Shown: positions 1 to 8,734, counted from the stretch's first letter. The stretch: 64,000 bases of DNA from Methylotenera sp965234545 (GCA_965234545.1 OZ248348.1:992001-1056000); one strand, 5' to 3'. Notes: generated from the sequence alone by a model not told the origin. Translations and numbers: made by a program.

Positions 1-2059
1 ATATGGCATCCACGTCTAACTCAAACAAAAAAGTGCTTTTAGTTAAATTGTAATGCTGCTGCCATTTTGGATGCAGTTTACCTAACCAACCTATCGGCTT
101 GCCATCCTGCAGGATGCGGGCAGTTTGACCTGGGTGCAAGGCGCTGTGCTCGGCTTTTTCATAGCTAATCGACAATAAAGCCGAGGCATCGCTAAGCAAG
201 GCATCAACGTGGGCTTTAATTTCAAAGAAATCCACATCGTTTGCTGCTATAGCCCATTGCTCAGGTCTTGCACTGCCGTAGGCTAAGCCCGCAATGCGCG
301 TTGTTTCAGCAAATGATGACTGCTGCGCAGTTGCATAATGGTAGCTAGCGCCTAATTCAAACAGCATGGCTCGGTCTTGTTTGCGATTTAGGTTATAAAC
401 CAAGCTATCCAATAAACCGCCCCATAAACTGCTGCGCATCACGCTTAGGTTGCTAGCAATCGGGTTTTTAAGTTTTATTGGCCTAGGGTTGGCTAGCAAG
501 TCGGTCTCCCAAGCTTCATCAACAAAGCTGTAGTTCACCAATTCTTGGTAACCGGCGGCAACCATACGATCGCGCAATATGGCTTGATGGGCACGCGCTT
601 CTGGCGCTTCTAACATGCTTAATGTCGCGACCGGTGCTCGCGCTGGAATGTGATCGTAGCCATGCAGGCGAGCCACTTCTTCAATCAGATCTTCTTCTAT
701 ACTGATATCAAAACGATAGCTAGGCGGTAGCACGGTGAAAACGCTTTGCTCTAGGGTGTAAGTAAAGCCTAATTGCGTTAACAATTGTGCGACTTTATCC
801 TCAGCAAAGGGAATGCCCAAAACAGAAACCAAACGACTTAAGCGCAATTTAACTGGCAGCCTGTTTGGCAGCACACCTAGACACTCGGTCACCTCGCCGG
901 CTTTGCCACCGCACAACTGTTTAATCAAGTGCGTGGCGTATTCCAAGGCCAGACGCGTGTTGGCGAAATCCACACCACGCTCAAAGCGATAGGATGAATC
1001 GGTACTTAAACCCAATCTACGTGCCTTACCGGCAATCACCGTTGGCGTAAAATAGGCGCTCTCTAGAAACACAGCGGTACTGTTTTCGTCGACTGAGGTA
1101 GATTGACCACCCATGATGCCTGCTAAGGCAATCGCCCCGCTGCCATCGGCTATCACTAAGTCATCGCTTTTCAGGCTAACTTCTTGCTCATTTAATAAAC
1201 GTAAGCTTTCGTTTTTTTGCGCAAAACGCACGGTGATGTCGCCGCTTAACTTAGCAGAATCAAATGCATGCATGGGTTGCCCTAACGCTAACAAGACATA
1301 GTTGGTGACATCCACCAGCACATTAATGCTGCGCAAACCACTGCGCTCTAGTCGCTTTACCATCCATGCCGGCGTGCTCACCTTGGCATTCACACCCGTT
1401 ATAAGGCGACCGCAATAGCGTGGGCAAGCTTGCTGCTCCGCCACCACTGCATTGAAGCGATCTGCTGTATCGCTGGGCACCGATTTAATTTCTTCAAAGC
1501 AGGTGGCAGCGCCAGTGATGGCGGCCACATCGCGCGCGATACCAATCAAACTCAAGCAATCGCTGCGGTTAGGTGTTAACTTCAGTGTAAGCAAGTGATC
1601 GTCTAGATCTAAATATTGACGTATATCCTGGCCTACGGGCGCTAGGCTATCTAGCTCCAATAAACCAGTGGCCTCAGCCGTCAAACCAAGCTCCTTAGAC
1701 GAACACATCATGCCAAATGATTCCGCGCCACGTACTTTGGCTTGCTTGATATCAATGCCAGGCAATTGCGCACCCACCAAAGCACAGGGTGCGACTAGGC
1801 CGGCGCGTGCGTTGGCTGCACCGCAAACTATTTGTATGGGTTGCGCTAAACCGACATCAACCGAACAAACTTGCAAACGATCGGCATCCGGGTGTTTTTC
1901 CACACTAATAATCTTGGCCACCACGACCTTGGTAAATGGCGCAGCCACCGGCTGCATGTCCTCCACCTCTAGCCCGGCCATGGTCAAGGCATGACTTAAA
2001 GCCTGACTGTCTAAATTCGTACCGACCAGACTGCGTAACCAATTTTCTGAAAACTGCAT
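1..2059 (-). CDS. pheT: Phenylalanyl-tRNA synthetase beta subunit, C-terminus cut by window edge
   Basis: Beta chain of the alpha2beta2 PheRS, which charges tRNA-Phe in the cytosol. I translated the minus strand from the ATG at 2059; the frame stays open for 686 codons to the left edge. The start reads MQFSENWLRSLV, followed by the tRNA-binding EMAP-like domain (roughly residues 40-150), then the B3/B4 editing region and the B5 domain. The family is usually about 790 residues, so roughly the last 100, including the anticodon-binding FDX-ACB domain, lie outside the window. It follows pheS by about 45 bases and is surely cotranscribed with it. Partial only because of the window limit. Confidence 0.95.
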   Translation of the reverse strand, partial: MQFSENWLRSLVGTNLDSQALSHALTMAGLEVEDMQPVAAPFTKVVVAKIISVEKHPDADRLQVCSVDVGLAQPIQIVCGAANARAGLVAPCALVGAQLPGIDIKQAKVRGAESFGMMCSSKELGLTAEATGLLELDSLAPVGQDIRQYLDLDDHLLTLKLTPNRSDCLSLIGIARDVAAITGAATCFEEIKSVPSDTADRFNAVVAEQQACPRYCGRLITGVNAKVSTPAWMVKRLERSGLRSINVLVDVTNYVLLALGQPMHAFDSAKLSGDITVRFAQKNESLRLLNEQEVSLKSDDLVIADGSGAIALAGIMGGQSTSVDENSTAVFLESAYFTPTVIAGKARRLGLSTDSSYRFERGVDFANTRLALEYATHLIKQLCGGKAGEVTECLGVLPNRLPVKLRLSRLVSVLGIPFAEDKVAQLLTQLGFTYTLEQSVFTVLPPSYRFDISIEEDLIEEVARLHGYDHIPARAPVATLSMLEAPEARAHQAILRDRMVAAGYQELVNYSFVDEAWETDLLANPRPIKLKNPIASNLSVMRSSLWGGLLDSLVYNLNRKQDRAMLFELGASYHYATAQQSSFAETTRIAGLAYGSARPEQWAIAANDVDFFEIKAHVDALLSDASALLSISYEKAEHSALHPGQTARILQDGKPIGWLGKLHPKWQQHYNLTKSTFLFELDVDAI

Positions 2060-2105
2060 AATGCTTTTTAACCTTAACTGAGGGGTGAATTAACGCTAGC
2101 TAGCT

Positions 2106-3104
2106 TTATTTAAACTGGCTTAAAAAACGCAAATCATTATTAAAGAAATGGCGTAAATCGTTCACGCCATAACGCAACATGGTTAAGCGCTCCACGCCAA
2201 GACCAAATGCAAAACCGCGGTATTTCTCGCTGTCTATATTGACGTGTTTAAACACTTCCGGGTGCACCATGCCGCAACCGCCTATCTCTAACCAGCCGCC
2301 ATTCCAGCTCATGTCCATTTCTGCTGAGGGCTCAGTAAACGGAAAAAAAGACGGGCGAAAGCGTACGGTTAAGTCGTCACGTTCAAAGAATTTTTGCAAG
2401 AAGTCTTGCACCACGCCTTTTAAATTAGCAAAGCTGATGTCTTCGTCTACCCATAAGCCTTCTACCTGATGAAACATAGGGGAATGGGTGGCATCCGAAT
2501 CAACGCGGTAAACGCGACCAGGCGCAATGATTTTTAATGGTGGGGTTTTATGGGTTTTAAGTGCGTTTTCCATGTAACGAATTTGCACGGGTGATGTGTG
2601 CGTGCGTAACACGTTTGCGTCGTCGATATAAAAGGTGTCGTGCATGGCACGCGCTGGATGGTCTTCGGGGATATTAAGTGCCGTAAAGTTATAAAAATCC
2701 GTTTCGATTTCCGGACCGGTCGCCACTTCAAAACCAATCGAATGAAACAATTGCTCTATGCGTTGCAGCGTAAGCGTCACTGGATGCAAGCCACCTGTCG
2801 ATTGCGCACGGGCTGGGAGACTCACGTCTATGGATTCTTGCGCCAATTGTTTGGCTTGCTCAGCGTTAAGCAAGGCTTCACGACGTGACGTCAGCGCCGC
2901 TTCCACGGCCTGCTTGACCACATTAATGGCCGCACCAGCCGCGGGCCTTTCCTCGTTACTGAGCTTACCCAAACCCTTTAAGGCATCGGTCAGCAAACCG
3001 GTTTTTCCTAGGTATTTGGCCTTAGCAATTTCCAGTTCGTTCATGTTGGCGCTGGCAGCAAAATCCGCTTGCGCTTGCGGAATTAAATGGCTTAAATCTG
3101 TCAT
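2106..3104 (-). CDS. pheS: Phenylalanyl-tRNA synthetase alpha subunit
   Basis: Catalytic alpha chain of PheRS, class II synthetase. The 332 residues match the usual size. After an N-terminal helical arm (about 1-90) comes the catalytic core: FHQVEGLWVDED is class II motif 2 and GFAFGLGVERLTML near the C-terminus is motif 3, which holds the ATP-binding arginine. It lies between rplT and pheT, the normal order infC-rpmI-rplT-pheS-pheT. A hairpin with a U-tract sits between rplT and pheS, so part of the upstream transcripts probably stop before pheS. There is no obvious Phe-rich leader peptide as in enteric pheST attenuation. Confidence 0.97.
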   Translation of the reverse strand: MTDLSHLIPQAQADFAASANMNELEIAKAKYLGKTGLLTDALKGLGKLSNEERPAAGAAINVVKQAVEAALTSRREALLNAEQAKQLAQESIDVSLPARAQSTGGLHPVTLTLQRIEQLFHSIGFEVATGPEIETDFYNFTALNIPEDHPARAMHDTFYIDDANVLRTHTSPVQIRYMENALKTHKTPPLKIIAPGRVYRVDSDATHSPMFHQVEGLWVDEDISFANLKGVVQDFLQKFFERDDLTVRFRPSFFPFTEPSAEMDMSWNGGWLEIGGCGMVHPEVFKHVNIDSEKYRGFAFGLGVERLTMLRYGVNDLRHFFNNDLRFLSQFK

Positions 3105-3160
3105 GTAAATGGGGATCTTTAATAAACTGGTTTTTTATTTAAGTGCATAATTTTACAGCA

Positions 3161-3186
3161 AAAAAAAGAGGCCTAAGCCTCTTTTT
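3161..3186 (-). terminator. Intrinsic terminator between rplT and pheS
   Basis: GAGGC-CTAA-GCCTC stem (3168-3181) flanked by seven A and five T, so it can work in both directions. On the minus strand it lies just after rplT and before pheS; since pheST has no clear promoter of its own visible here, it probably allows read-through. Confidence 0.75.
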
Positions 3187-3214
3187 CTACTTATTTTTTA
3201 AATAAGTTTGCTTA

Positions 3215-3574
3215 CTAAACAGCCAAGGCTTTTTTAGCCATTTCAACAAACTGAGCAAATGCCGTTTTGTCGAATACTGCTAAGTCAGCCAACACTTTAC
3301 GATCCACTTCCACTGCGGCTTTTTTCAAGCCATTCATGAAGCGGCTGTAAGTTAAACCACACTCACGTGCACCGGCATTGATACGGGCAATCCATAAGGT
3401 GCGGAATTGACGTTTTTTCTGTCTACGGTCACGGTATGCGTATTGACCGGCTTTCATTACCGCTTGCTTGGCAACGCGGTAAACGTTTTTACGACGACCG
3501 CGATAACCTTTAGCGGCTTTTAATACTTTCTTGTGTCTTGCACGAGCGATGACACCACGTTTTACTCTAGGCAT
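3215..3574 (-). CDS. rplT: 50S ribosomal protein L20
   Basis: L20 binds 23S rRNA early in 50S assembly. The 119 residues, rich in Lys and Arg, start MPRVKRGVIARARHKKVLK and match the family along the whole length, including the RDRRQKKRQFRTLWIARINA segment. It is 10 bases downstream of rpmI in the infC-rpmI-rplT operon. In enteric bacteria L20 represses its own operon by binding the mRNA; whether that holds here cannot be read from the sequence. Confidence 0.98.
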   Translation of the reverse strand: MPRVKRGVIARARHKKVLKAAKGYRGRRKNVYRVAKQAVMKAGQYAYRDRRQKKRQFRTLWIARINAGARECGLTYSRFMNGLKKAAVEVDRKVLADLAVFDKTAFAQFVEMAKKALAV

Positions 3575-3584
3575 ATCGGTCTCC

Positions 3585-3782
3585 TTATCGTGTAGGCATC
3601 ATTGCGCGAACGCGTTTGACGTCTGTTGCTGAGATGATCGCCGTGCCGCGTAGTTTACGCTTTTGCTTGGTGGTCTTTTTGGTTAGGATATGGCGTAAGT
3701 GAGAGTGGGTACGTTTCACTTTACCATTACCCAAGAATTTGAAGCGCTTTTTAGCGCCACTCTTGGTTTTCATTTTTGGCAT
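3585..3782 (-). CDS. rpmI: 50S ribosomal protein L35
   Basis: Small basic 50S protein of 65 residues with the typical start MPKMKTKSGAKKRFK and the LRHILTKKTTKQKRKLRG segment. Length and sequence fit L35. It is the middle gene of infC-rpmI-rplT; a good ribosome-binding site (AAGGAG on the minus strand) lies just before the ATG. Confidence 0.98.
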   Translation of the reverse strand: MPKMKTKSGAKKRFKFLGNGKVKRTHSHLRHILTKKTTKQKRKLRGTAIISATDVKRVRAMMPTR

Positions 3783-3856
3783 TTTGTTCTCCTTGAACTT
3801 AAGTTATGAGTGCTTAGGCATGCCGTTAAGCCGTATCACTCGGGATCTTACTAAAA

Positions 3857-4381
3857 CTATGAACTCTTTTTGGGGGCGCCTAAAACCATCACCATTTGGC
3901 GGCCTTCCATTTTAGGAAATTGCTCCACCACTGCCACGTCTTTAGTGTCAGCCTCTACCCGTCTTAACAGAGCCAAACCGAACTCTTGATGGGTAATTTC
4001 CCGACCTCTAAAACGCAATGTAATTTTTGCTTTATCGCCGTCTTGGATAAATCGTATGATGTTGCGCACCTTAATGGCGTAATCACCGTCATCCGTTCCT
4101 GGGCGAAACTTCACTTCTTTTATGCTTACTTGCTTTTGCTTAAGTTTAACTTCGTGCTGCTTTTTACTTTCAGCGTATTTAAACTTACCGTAATCCATCA
4201 ACCTACACACAGGCGGCTCAGCATTCGGCGCAATTTCAACCAGATCAATATCCGCTTCTTCGGCTTTTGCAAAAGCTTCCGTCAAAGACATGATGCCTAA
4301 AGGCTCACCTTCTATGCCCACCAAGCGAACTTGCGATCCTGTTATATCGCCGTTAATTCGCGTTTCTTTTTCCTGTGCTAT
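3857..4381 (-). CDS. infC: Translation initiation factor IF-3, ATA start codon
   Basis: IF-3 binds the 30S subunit and checks the start codon and initiator tRNA. No ATG gives a full-length protein. The frame upstream of the first TTG continues as AQEKETRINGDITGSQVRL, which is the conserved IF-3 N-terminus, and the only sensible start is ATA at 4379-4381, eight bases after a GGAG ribosome-binding site. This gives 174 residues, the normal length. The N domain covers about 1-75, then a lysine-rich linker and the C domain ending APKKSS. Rare infC starts (ATT in Escherichia coli) let IF-3 repress its own translation; an ATA start would serve the same purpose. The gene lies between thrS and rpmI. 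Confidence 0.93.
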   Translation of the reverse strand: MAQEKETRINGDITGSQVRLVGIEGEPLGIMSLTEAFAKAEEADIDLVEIAPNAEPPVCRLMDYGKFKYAESKKQHEVKLKQKQVSIKEVKFRPGTDDGDYAIKVRNIIRFIQDGDKAKITLRFRGREITHQEFGLALLRRVEADTKDVAVVEQFPKMEGRQMVMVLGAPKKSS

Positions 4382-4450
4382 ATCAAATTCTCCAAATAGT
4401 TAAGCCGCGCATTTTCAGAAGGTTAAGTATTAATGCTAATACTTAACAAG

Positions 4451-6358
4451 CTAAATCTTAGTTTCCAATTCTGCTTTTAAGCGCTCAATTAGCGCCTCAA
4501 TCGGCATAGAACCTAAGTCTTCGCCTTTTCTGGTACGCACGGCCACATGTCCTGTTTGCATTTCACGCTCACCTGCTACTAACAAGTAAGGCATTTTTTG
4601 CATACTATGTTCGCGTATTTTATAGGTTATCTTCTCATTTCTCAAGTCAAATTCGCAACGCAAGCCATTTTTCTTCAGCTTTTCAACCACTTGGCGCACG
4701 TAATCGGCTTGGTTTTCGGAAATATTCAGCACCATTACCTGCACTGGCGCTAACCAAAGCGGCATGGCGCCAGCATAGTGCTCAATCAATATGCCGATAA
4801 AGCGCTCCATGGAGCCGACTATGGCTCGGTGCAACATGACTGGACGTTGACGGCTGTTGTCCTCTGCGACGTACTCGGCACCAAGGCGCTCGGGCAAGTT
4901 GGAATCCAACTGTATGGTGCCGCACTGCCACAACCTGCCCAATGAATCCTTGAGGGTAAATTCAATTTTAGGACCGTAAAATGCGCCTTCACCGGCTTGG
5001 TATTCAAAATCCAAGTTGTTTAATTTAAGTGCATTGGCCAAAGCCGTTTCGGCCTTATCCCAATCGGCGTCACTGCCTATGCGTTTTTCCGGACGAGTAG
5101 AAAGCTTGACCAAGACATCGCTAAAGCCAAAGTCACCGTAGGCCTTGTACAGCATCTTAATGAAATCGGCCACTTCGGCCTCAACTTGATTTTCAGCGCA
5201 AAATATATGCGCATCGTCTTGGGTAAAGCCGCGTACACGCATGAGGCCATGTAAGGATCCGGAAGGCTCATTACGATGGCACGAACCAAACTCAGCCAAG
5301 CGCAAGGGCAAATCTCGGTAACTGTGCAAACTGCTGTTGAAAATTTGCACGTGACCCGGGCAATTCATAGGCTTGACGGCGTAATCGCGGCTTTCGGAAG
5401 CCGTTACAAACATGCCCTCGCGGTAGTTTTGCCAATGGCCGGATTTCTCCCATAAGGTTTTATCCATGATGGTGGGCGTGCGAACTTCTTGGTAATTGTA
5501 TTCGCGGAACATTTTACGCATGTACTGTTCCACTTCTTGCCATATGCTCCAACCACGTGGATGCCAAAACACCATACCGGGGGCGTCGTCTTGCATATGG
5601 AAATAATCCAGCTGCTTACCCAATTTACGGTGATCACGCTTTTCCGCTTCTTCCAACTGAAACAAATGCGCTTCCAGTTCTTCTTTATTACGCCATGCCG
5701 TTCCGTAAACGCGCTGCAGCATTTCATTGTTGCTGTCACCGCGCCAATACGCACCGGCCAACTTCATCAACTTGAAGGCTTTCAACTTACCCGTATTAGG
5801 CACATGCGGGCCACGACACAAATCGGTAAAGCCACCTTCGCTATACAAAGACACGTCTTCGCCGGCCGGAATGCTAGCAATGATTTCCGCCTTGTACAGC
5901 TCGTTGATGGATTTGAAATAAGCGACCGCCTCATCACGTGGTAGAACTTGACGAACAACAGGCTGGTCTTTTTTCGCCAACTCCAGCATTTTCTTTTCTA
6001 TGGCAATTAAATCTTCAGGAGTAAAGGGGCGTTTGTATGAAAAGTCATAGAAAAAGCCGTGCTCAATAACCGGGCCTATGGTCACTTGCGCATCGGGGAA
6101 TAATTCTTTAACCGCATAGGCTAATAGGTGTGCCGTGGAATGGCGGATGATGTCTAAACCTTCGTCATTTTTATCGGTAATGATCGCCAGGTCTGCATCC
6201 TGAGTGATCAGATGGGACGTGTCGACCAACACCCCATCAACCTTACCGGCCAACGCCGCTTTGGCTAAACCGGCGCCAATATTCATGGCCACCTCCGCCA
6301 CAGTTACTGCAGCCGGGAAACTACGTTCAGAGCCATCTGGCAAACGAATTATAGGCAT
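4451..6358 (-). CDS. thrS: Threonyl-tRNA synthetase
   Basis: Charges tRNA-Thr. The 635 residues show the full domain order: TGS domain (about 1-62), the editing domain with its HSTAHLLAYAV metal-binding histidines (about 73), the class II catalytic core with MNCPGHVQIF (zinc cysteine), SLHGLMRVRGFTQDDAH (motif 2), and the C-terminal anticodon-binding domain starting near APVQVMVLNI. It is preceded by a tRNA-Val and its terminator, so thrS must be transcribed by read-through or from a promoter hidden in that short leader. thrS-infC-rpmI-rplT-pheST is the usual order. Confidence 0.98.
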   Translation of the reverse strand: MPIIRLPDGSERSFPAAVTVAEVAMNIGAGLAKAALAGKVDGVLVDTSHLITQDADLAIITDKNDEGLDIIRHSTAHLLAYAVKELFPDAQVTIGPVIEHGFFYDFSYKRPFTPEDLIAIEKKMLELAKKDQPVVRQVLPRDEAVAYFKSINELYKAEIIASIPAGEDVSLYSEGGFTDLCRGPHVPNTGKLKAFKLMKLAGAYWRGDSNNEMLQRVYGTAWRNKEELEAHLFQLEEAEKRDHRKLGKQLDYFHMQDDAPGMVFWHPRGWSIWQEVEQYMRKMFREYNYQEVRTPTIMDKTLWEKSGHWQNYREGMFVTASESRDYAVKPMNCPGHVQIFNSSLHSYRDLPLRLAEFGSCHRNEPSGSLHGLMRVRGFTQDDAHIFCAENQVEAEVADFIKMLYKAYGDFGFSDVLVKLSTRPEKRIGSDADWDKAETALANALKLNNLDFEYQAGEGAFYGPKIEFTLKDSLGRLWQCGTIQLDSNLPERLGAEYVAEDNSRQRPVMLHRAIVGSMERFIGILIEHYAGAMPLWLAPVQVMVLNISENQADYVRQVVEKLKKNGLRCEFDLRNEKITYKIREHSMQKMPYLLVAGEREMQTGHVAVRTRKGEDLGSMPIEALIERLKAELETKI

Positions 6359-6378
6359 AACACCCTCATCTCAAATAG

Positions 6379-6402
6379 AAAAGCCGTTAATCAACGGCTT
6401 TT
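6379..6402 (-). terminator. Intrinsic terminator after tRNA-Val
   Basis: Perfect 10-bp stem AAAAGCCGTT / AACGGCTTTT with a four-base loop, ending in a T-tract on both strands. It lies 11 bases beyond the CCA end of the tRNA gene and 20 bases before the thrS ATG. Confidence 0.85.
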
Positions 6403-6413
6403 GCTGGCATATC

Positions 6414-6490
6414 TGGTAGGCAGTAGCAGACTCGAACTGCTGACCTCTTGGATGTCGACCAAGCGCTCTAACCAACTGAGCTAACCGCCT
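6414..6490 (-). tRNA. tRNA-Val (anticodon GAC), CCA encoded, C at position 33
   Basis: Full cloverleaf of 77 bases on the minus strand. The acceptor stem AGGCGGT/ACTGCCT has one G-U pair, the D arm is GCTC/GAGC, the anticodon stem is CTTGG/CCAAG, the variable loop is AGGTC, the T arm is AGCAG-TTCGAGT-CTGCT, and the CCA end is encoded. The seven-base anticodon loop reads TCGACAT, which puts GAC at 34-36 (Val) but C instead of the nearly universal U at position 33. All stems pair well, so it looks like an intact gene. A tRNA-Val next to thrS is common in betaproteobacteria. Confidence 0.93.
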
Positions 6491-6594
6491 GTAATGTTTT
6501 TTGTTTAATTTAGCATGCCTTGCAACAAACAAGCTTAATTTCAAATAGAGCGCGATTTTAGCTGATTGTGGGCTTGGGCGCAAACGACTAACGC

Positions 6595-6606
6595 TATAAT
6601 GAGCCC
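6595..6606 (+). promoter_or_regulatory. -10 box directly in front of the 2OG oxygenase start (leaderless mRNA?)
   Basis: A consensus TATAAT at 6595-6600 is followed by only six bases before the ATG at 6607. A transcript starting the usual 6-8 bases after the -10 would begin at or next to the ATG, with no room for a ribosome-binding site. No good -35 is visible. Confidence 0.5.
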
Positions 6607-7260
6607 ATGTTAACCGCCAATCCTACGCCTCACCCTTCCCACCCTTTAAGTCAAATGGCAGAAAGCGGTTTTTGTGTGGTGGATAACTTTATTAGTCCAG
6701 ATACTATTTTATGCTTGGCCGCAGAAATCAGGGCCTTGAGTGAGAACGACCAAATGCAGGCTGCCAGAACCGGTCGACTGGCAGCGGCAGTGAACCTCAA
6801 ATTGCGCGGGGATAGCATACACTGGCTGGATGAAAACCATGCCAGCGTAGCGCAACTGACGTATTTTAAGGAAATGGAAAGCTTGCGCTGCCAGCTTAAT
6901 CAGCAATTGTATTTAGGCTTGCACAGCCTAGAATGCCATTTGGCGCTCTACCCGATAGGCAGCGCCTACCCAAAACACCTAGATCGATTTCAACTGCACG
7001 ATGACAGCCATCTTGCCCAACGGCAGATTAGCTGCATACTGTATCTAAACCAGGATTGGCTAGCCGAGGATGGCGGCTACTTAAGGCTGCATATTAATGA
7101 CGATGGGCAAACTAAGTTGAATATTGCCCACTTAGACATCGCCCCCATCGCTGGGCGTCTAATCGTCTTTTTATCCGATACCTTTTATCACGAAGTGCTA
7201 CCCACCCATAGAGCGAGAATGAGCCTTACCGCCTGGTTTTTAAACAGGCAAACCCATTAG
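6607..7260 (+). CDS. 2OG-Fe(II) oxygenase family protein
   Basis: Predicted non-haem iron, 2-oxoglutarate-dependent dioxygenase of 217 residues, prolyl-4-hydroxylase/SM-20-like. The double-stranded beta-helix carries the metal triad H124-x-D126 (in YPKHLDRF) and H195 (in FYHEVLPTHRARMSL), and R202-R204 fits the 2-oxoglutarate-binding Arg. The substrate is unknown; small proteins of this kind hydroxylate residues in other proteins or small molecules. It is the only long plus-strand gene in the first 58 kb and sits between the tRNA-Val and a convergent epimerase gene, the two stop codons interlocking in TTAG (7257-7260). No ribosome-binding site precedes the ATG; see the promoter entry. Confidence 0.82.
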   Translation: MLTANPTPHPSHPLSQMAESGFCVVDNFISPDTILCLAAEIRALSENDQMQAARTGRLAAAVNLKLRGDSIHWLDENHASVAQLTYFKEMESLRCQLNQQLYLGLHSLECHLALYPIGSAYPKHLDRFQLHDDSHLAQRQISCILYLNQDWLAEDGGYLRLHINDDGQTKLNIAHLDIAPIAGRLIVFLSDTFYHEVLPTHRARMSLTAWFLNRQTH

Positions 7261-8114
7261 GGCGTTGTCAGGCTAGCCAGTAACGCTTGGTAGCCTACCT
7301 TGAAATTCGGGTACTTTAGTTGATAGCCTGTCGCTCGCATTAAACCATTAGCCAAACGCTTACCCTTATTGGCGTCCTGTTGTGCATAAGCTGGCATGCC
7401 AATTTGCATCTGATCGGCTAACCAAGCCAGCACCTCATGCAAGCTTGCTGGCGCATCATCACTGACGATGTAACTAGTCTGAACGGCCTTGCCAGCCAGT
7501 ACTTGCTCCATCAGGAAAACGATAAAGGCCGCGGCATCGTCACGGTGTATGCGGTTGCTCCAACTGTTTATCGCCGGCCAAGCTTGGCTTTTAGCCAAAT
7601 TAATCATGCGTAAACGGCCTGGGCCGTAGATACCCGACAAGCGCAAGGCCGTAGTTGGGCAAGCGAAATTAGTTAATAGCTGTTCGGCTTCCAGCAGACG
7701 CTGACCACCAAAATCCACGGGGCTAAGCGGAGAAGTATCGTCCAAGCACTCGCCTGCATCTTGACCATAGACGCGCGTGCTGGAAACAAAAAACACATGG
7801 CGCAAAGCCGTGTTTTGCTGCTGAGTCGCCAGCACGTTGGCTAAACCCTTTACATATTGCGCTTGGTAGGCCGCATCGGTTTGCGCATCCGCGGCCACGC
7901 AATAAAGGATCAATTCGGCTTTGAGCTCATGCAAAACCTGCAGGCTGGCTGGGTTGGTGACATCGGCTTGCAACATGCTGAGATTAGATGACTGGCCGTG
8001 TAATGACTGGCCTAGTGACTGCCGCCTCAAAGCAAATACCGCATGCTTATCAGCTAAAAGATGGCCAATGGCCAGACCTAAATCACCGCAACCGACTATG
8101 AGTATCTTAGCCAA
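7257..8114 (-). CDS. NAD(P)-dependent epimerase/dehydratase family protein (YeeZ-like)
   Basis: Extended short-chain dehydrogenase fold, 285 residues. The N-terminal KILIVGCGDLGLAIGHLL is a Rossmann nucleotide-binding loop (GxGxxG variant), and FVSSTRVYG with a downstream catalytic-region Tyr fits the SDR active site, though the usual YxxxK is not clear. Residues such as RLSGIYGPGR match the sugar-epimerase-like branch. The closest family by memory is the YeeZ/NAD-epimerase group of unknown substrate. It lies 13 bases downstream of the Nudix gene and is probably the last gene of the long nuo transcript. Its stop codon interlocks with that of the convergent oxygenase gene. Confidence 0.75.
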   Translation of the reverse strand: MAKILIVGCGDLGLAIGHLLADKHAVFALRRQSLGQSLHGQSSNLSMLQADVTNPASLQVLHELKAELILYCVAADAQTDAAYQAQYVKGLANVLATQQQNTALRHVFFVSSTRVYGQDAGECLDDTSPLSPVDFGGQRLLEAEQLLTNFACPTTALRLSGIYGPGRLRMINLAKSQAWPAINSWSNRIHRDDAAAFIVFLMEQVLAGKAVQTSYIVSDDAPASLHEVLAWLADQMQIGMPAYAQQDANKGKRLANGLMRATGYQLKYPNFKVGYQALLASLTTP

Positions 8115-8127
8115 GGACGCCTCTGTT

Positions 8128-8703
8128 TTAGCGGGCGGCTAACAAATGCGGATGCTCGGCCAGATACTGCTCCGCCATAAACAAAGCCAGCATGCTTTTG
8201 CCATCGCTAATTTGACCGCTTTTGATTAAGCCTAGGCAATCGGTAAAACTCAGATCGAACAGTTCCAACGCTTCGTCTTCGTCGCGCTTATGCTGACCCG
8301 ACGTTAAGCCCATGGCCAAATACATATGGATGACTTCGTCTGAATAACCTATGCAAGGGTGTTGGCTACCCAATGCCACCCATTCGTTGGCGCTGTAGCC
8401 GGTTTCTTCCAACAGCTCGCGCTGCGCCGTCAGCAAAGGGGCTTCTGATGCATCGATTTTACCGGCCGGCAATTCTATGAAGACTTGATGCAAGGGGTAG
8501 CGGAATTGTTTTTCCAACAAGACATGGCCGTTTGGCAATAGCGCCACCACTACCGACGCGCCTGGGTGAACCACGTATTCACGCTGAGCGGTGCGACCGC
8601 TAGGCAAAGACACTTGGTCTACCTTTAAGGTTAGCATGCCACCGCTACGTATGGTTTCCGTAGCGATGCAGCTTTCCGTCAGGTCATTAAGCGTGGTGAG
8701 CAT
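8128..8703 (-). CDS. nudF: Nudix hydrolase, probable ADP-ribose pyrophosphatase
   Basis: 191 residues with a clear Nudix box, starting GKIDASEAPLLTAQRELLEE and continuing TGY, the Mg-binding REXXEE element inside it. The start of the domain (REYVVHPGASVVVALLPN) and the PAGKID segment are as in NudF-type ADP-ribose pyrophosphatases, which split ADP-ribose into AMP and ribose-5-phosphate. It lies 31 bases after nuoN, and NAD turnover makes a placement next to NADH dehydrogenase reasonable. The exact substrate cannot be fixed from sequence. Confidence 0.82.
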   Translation of the reverse strand: MLTTLNDLTESCIATETIRSGGMLTLKVDQVSLPSGRTAQREYVVHPGASVVVALLPNGHVLLEKQFRYPLHQVFIELPAGKIDASEAPLLTAQRELLEETGYSANEWVALGSQHPCIGYSDEVIHMYLAMGLTSGQHKRDEDEALELFDLSFTDCLGLIKSGQISDGKSMLALFMAEQYLAEHPHLLAAR

Positions 8704-8734
8704 GGTTGACGGGCTAGCGTGTGGAATTAGGCGT

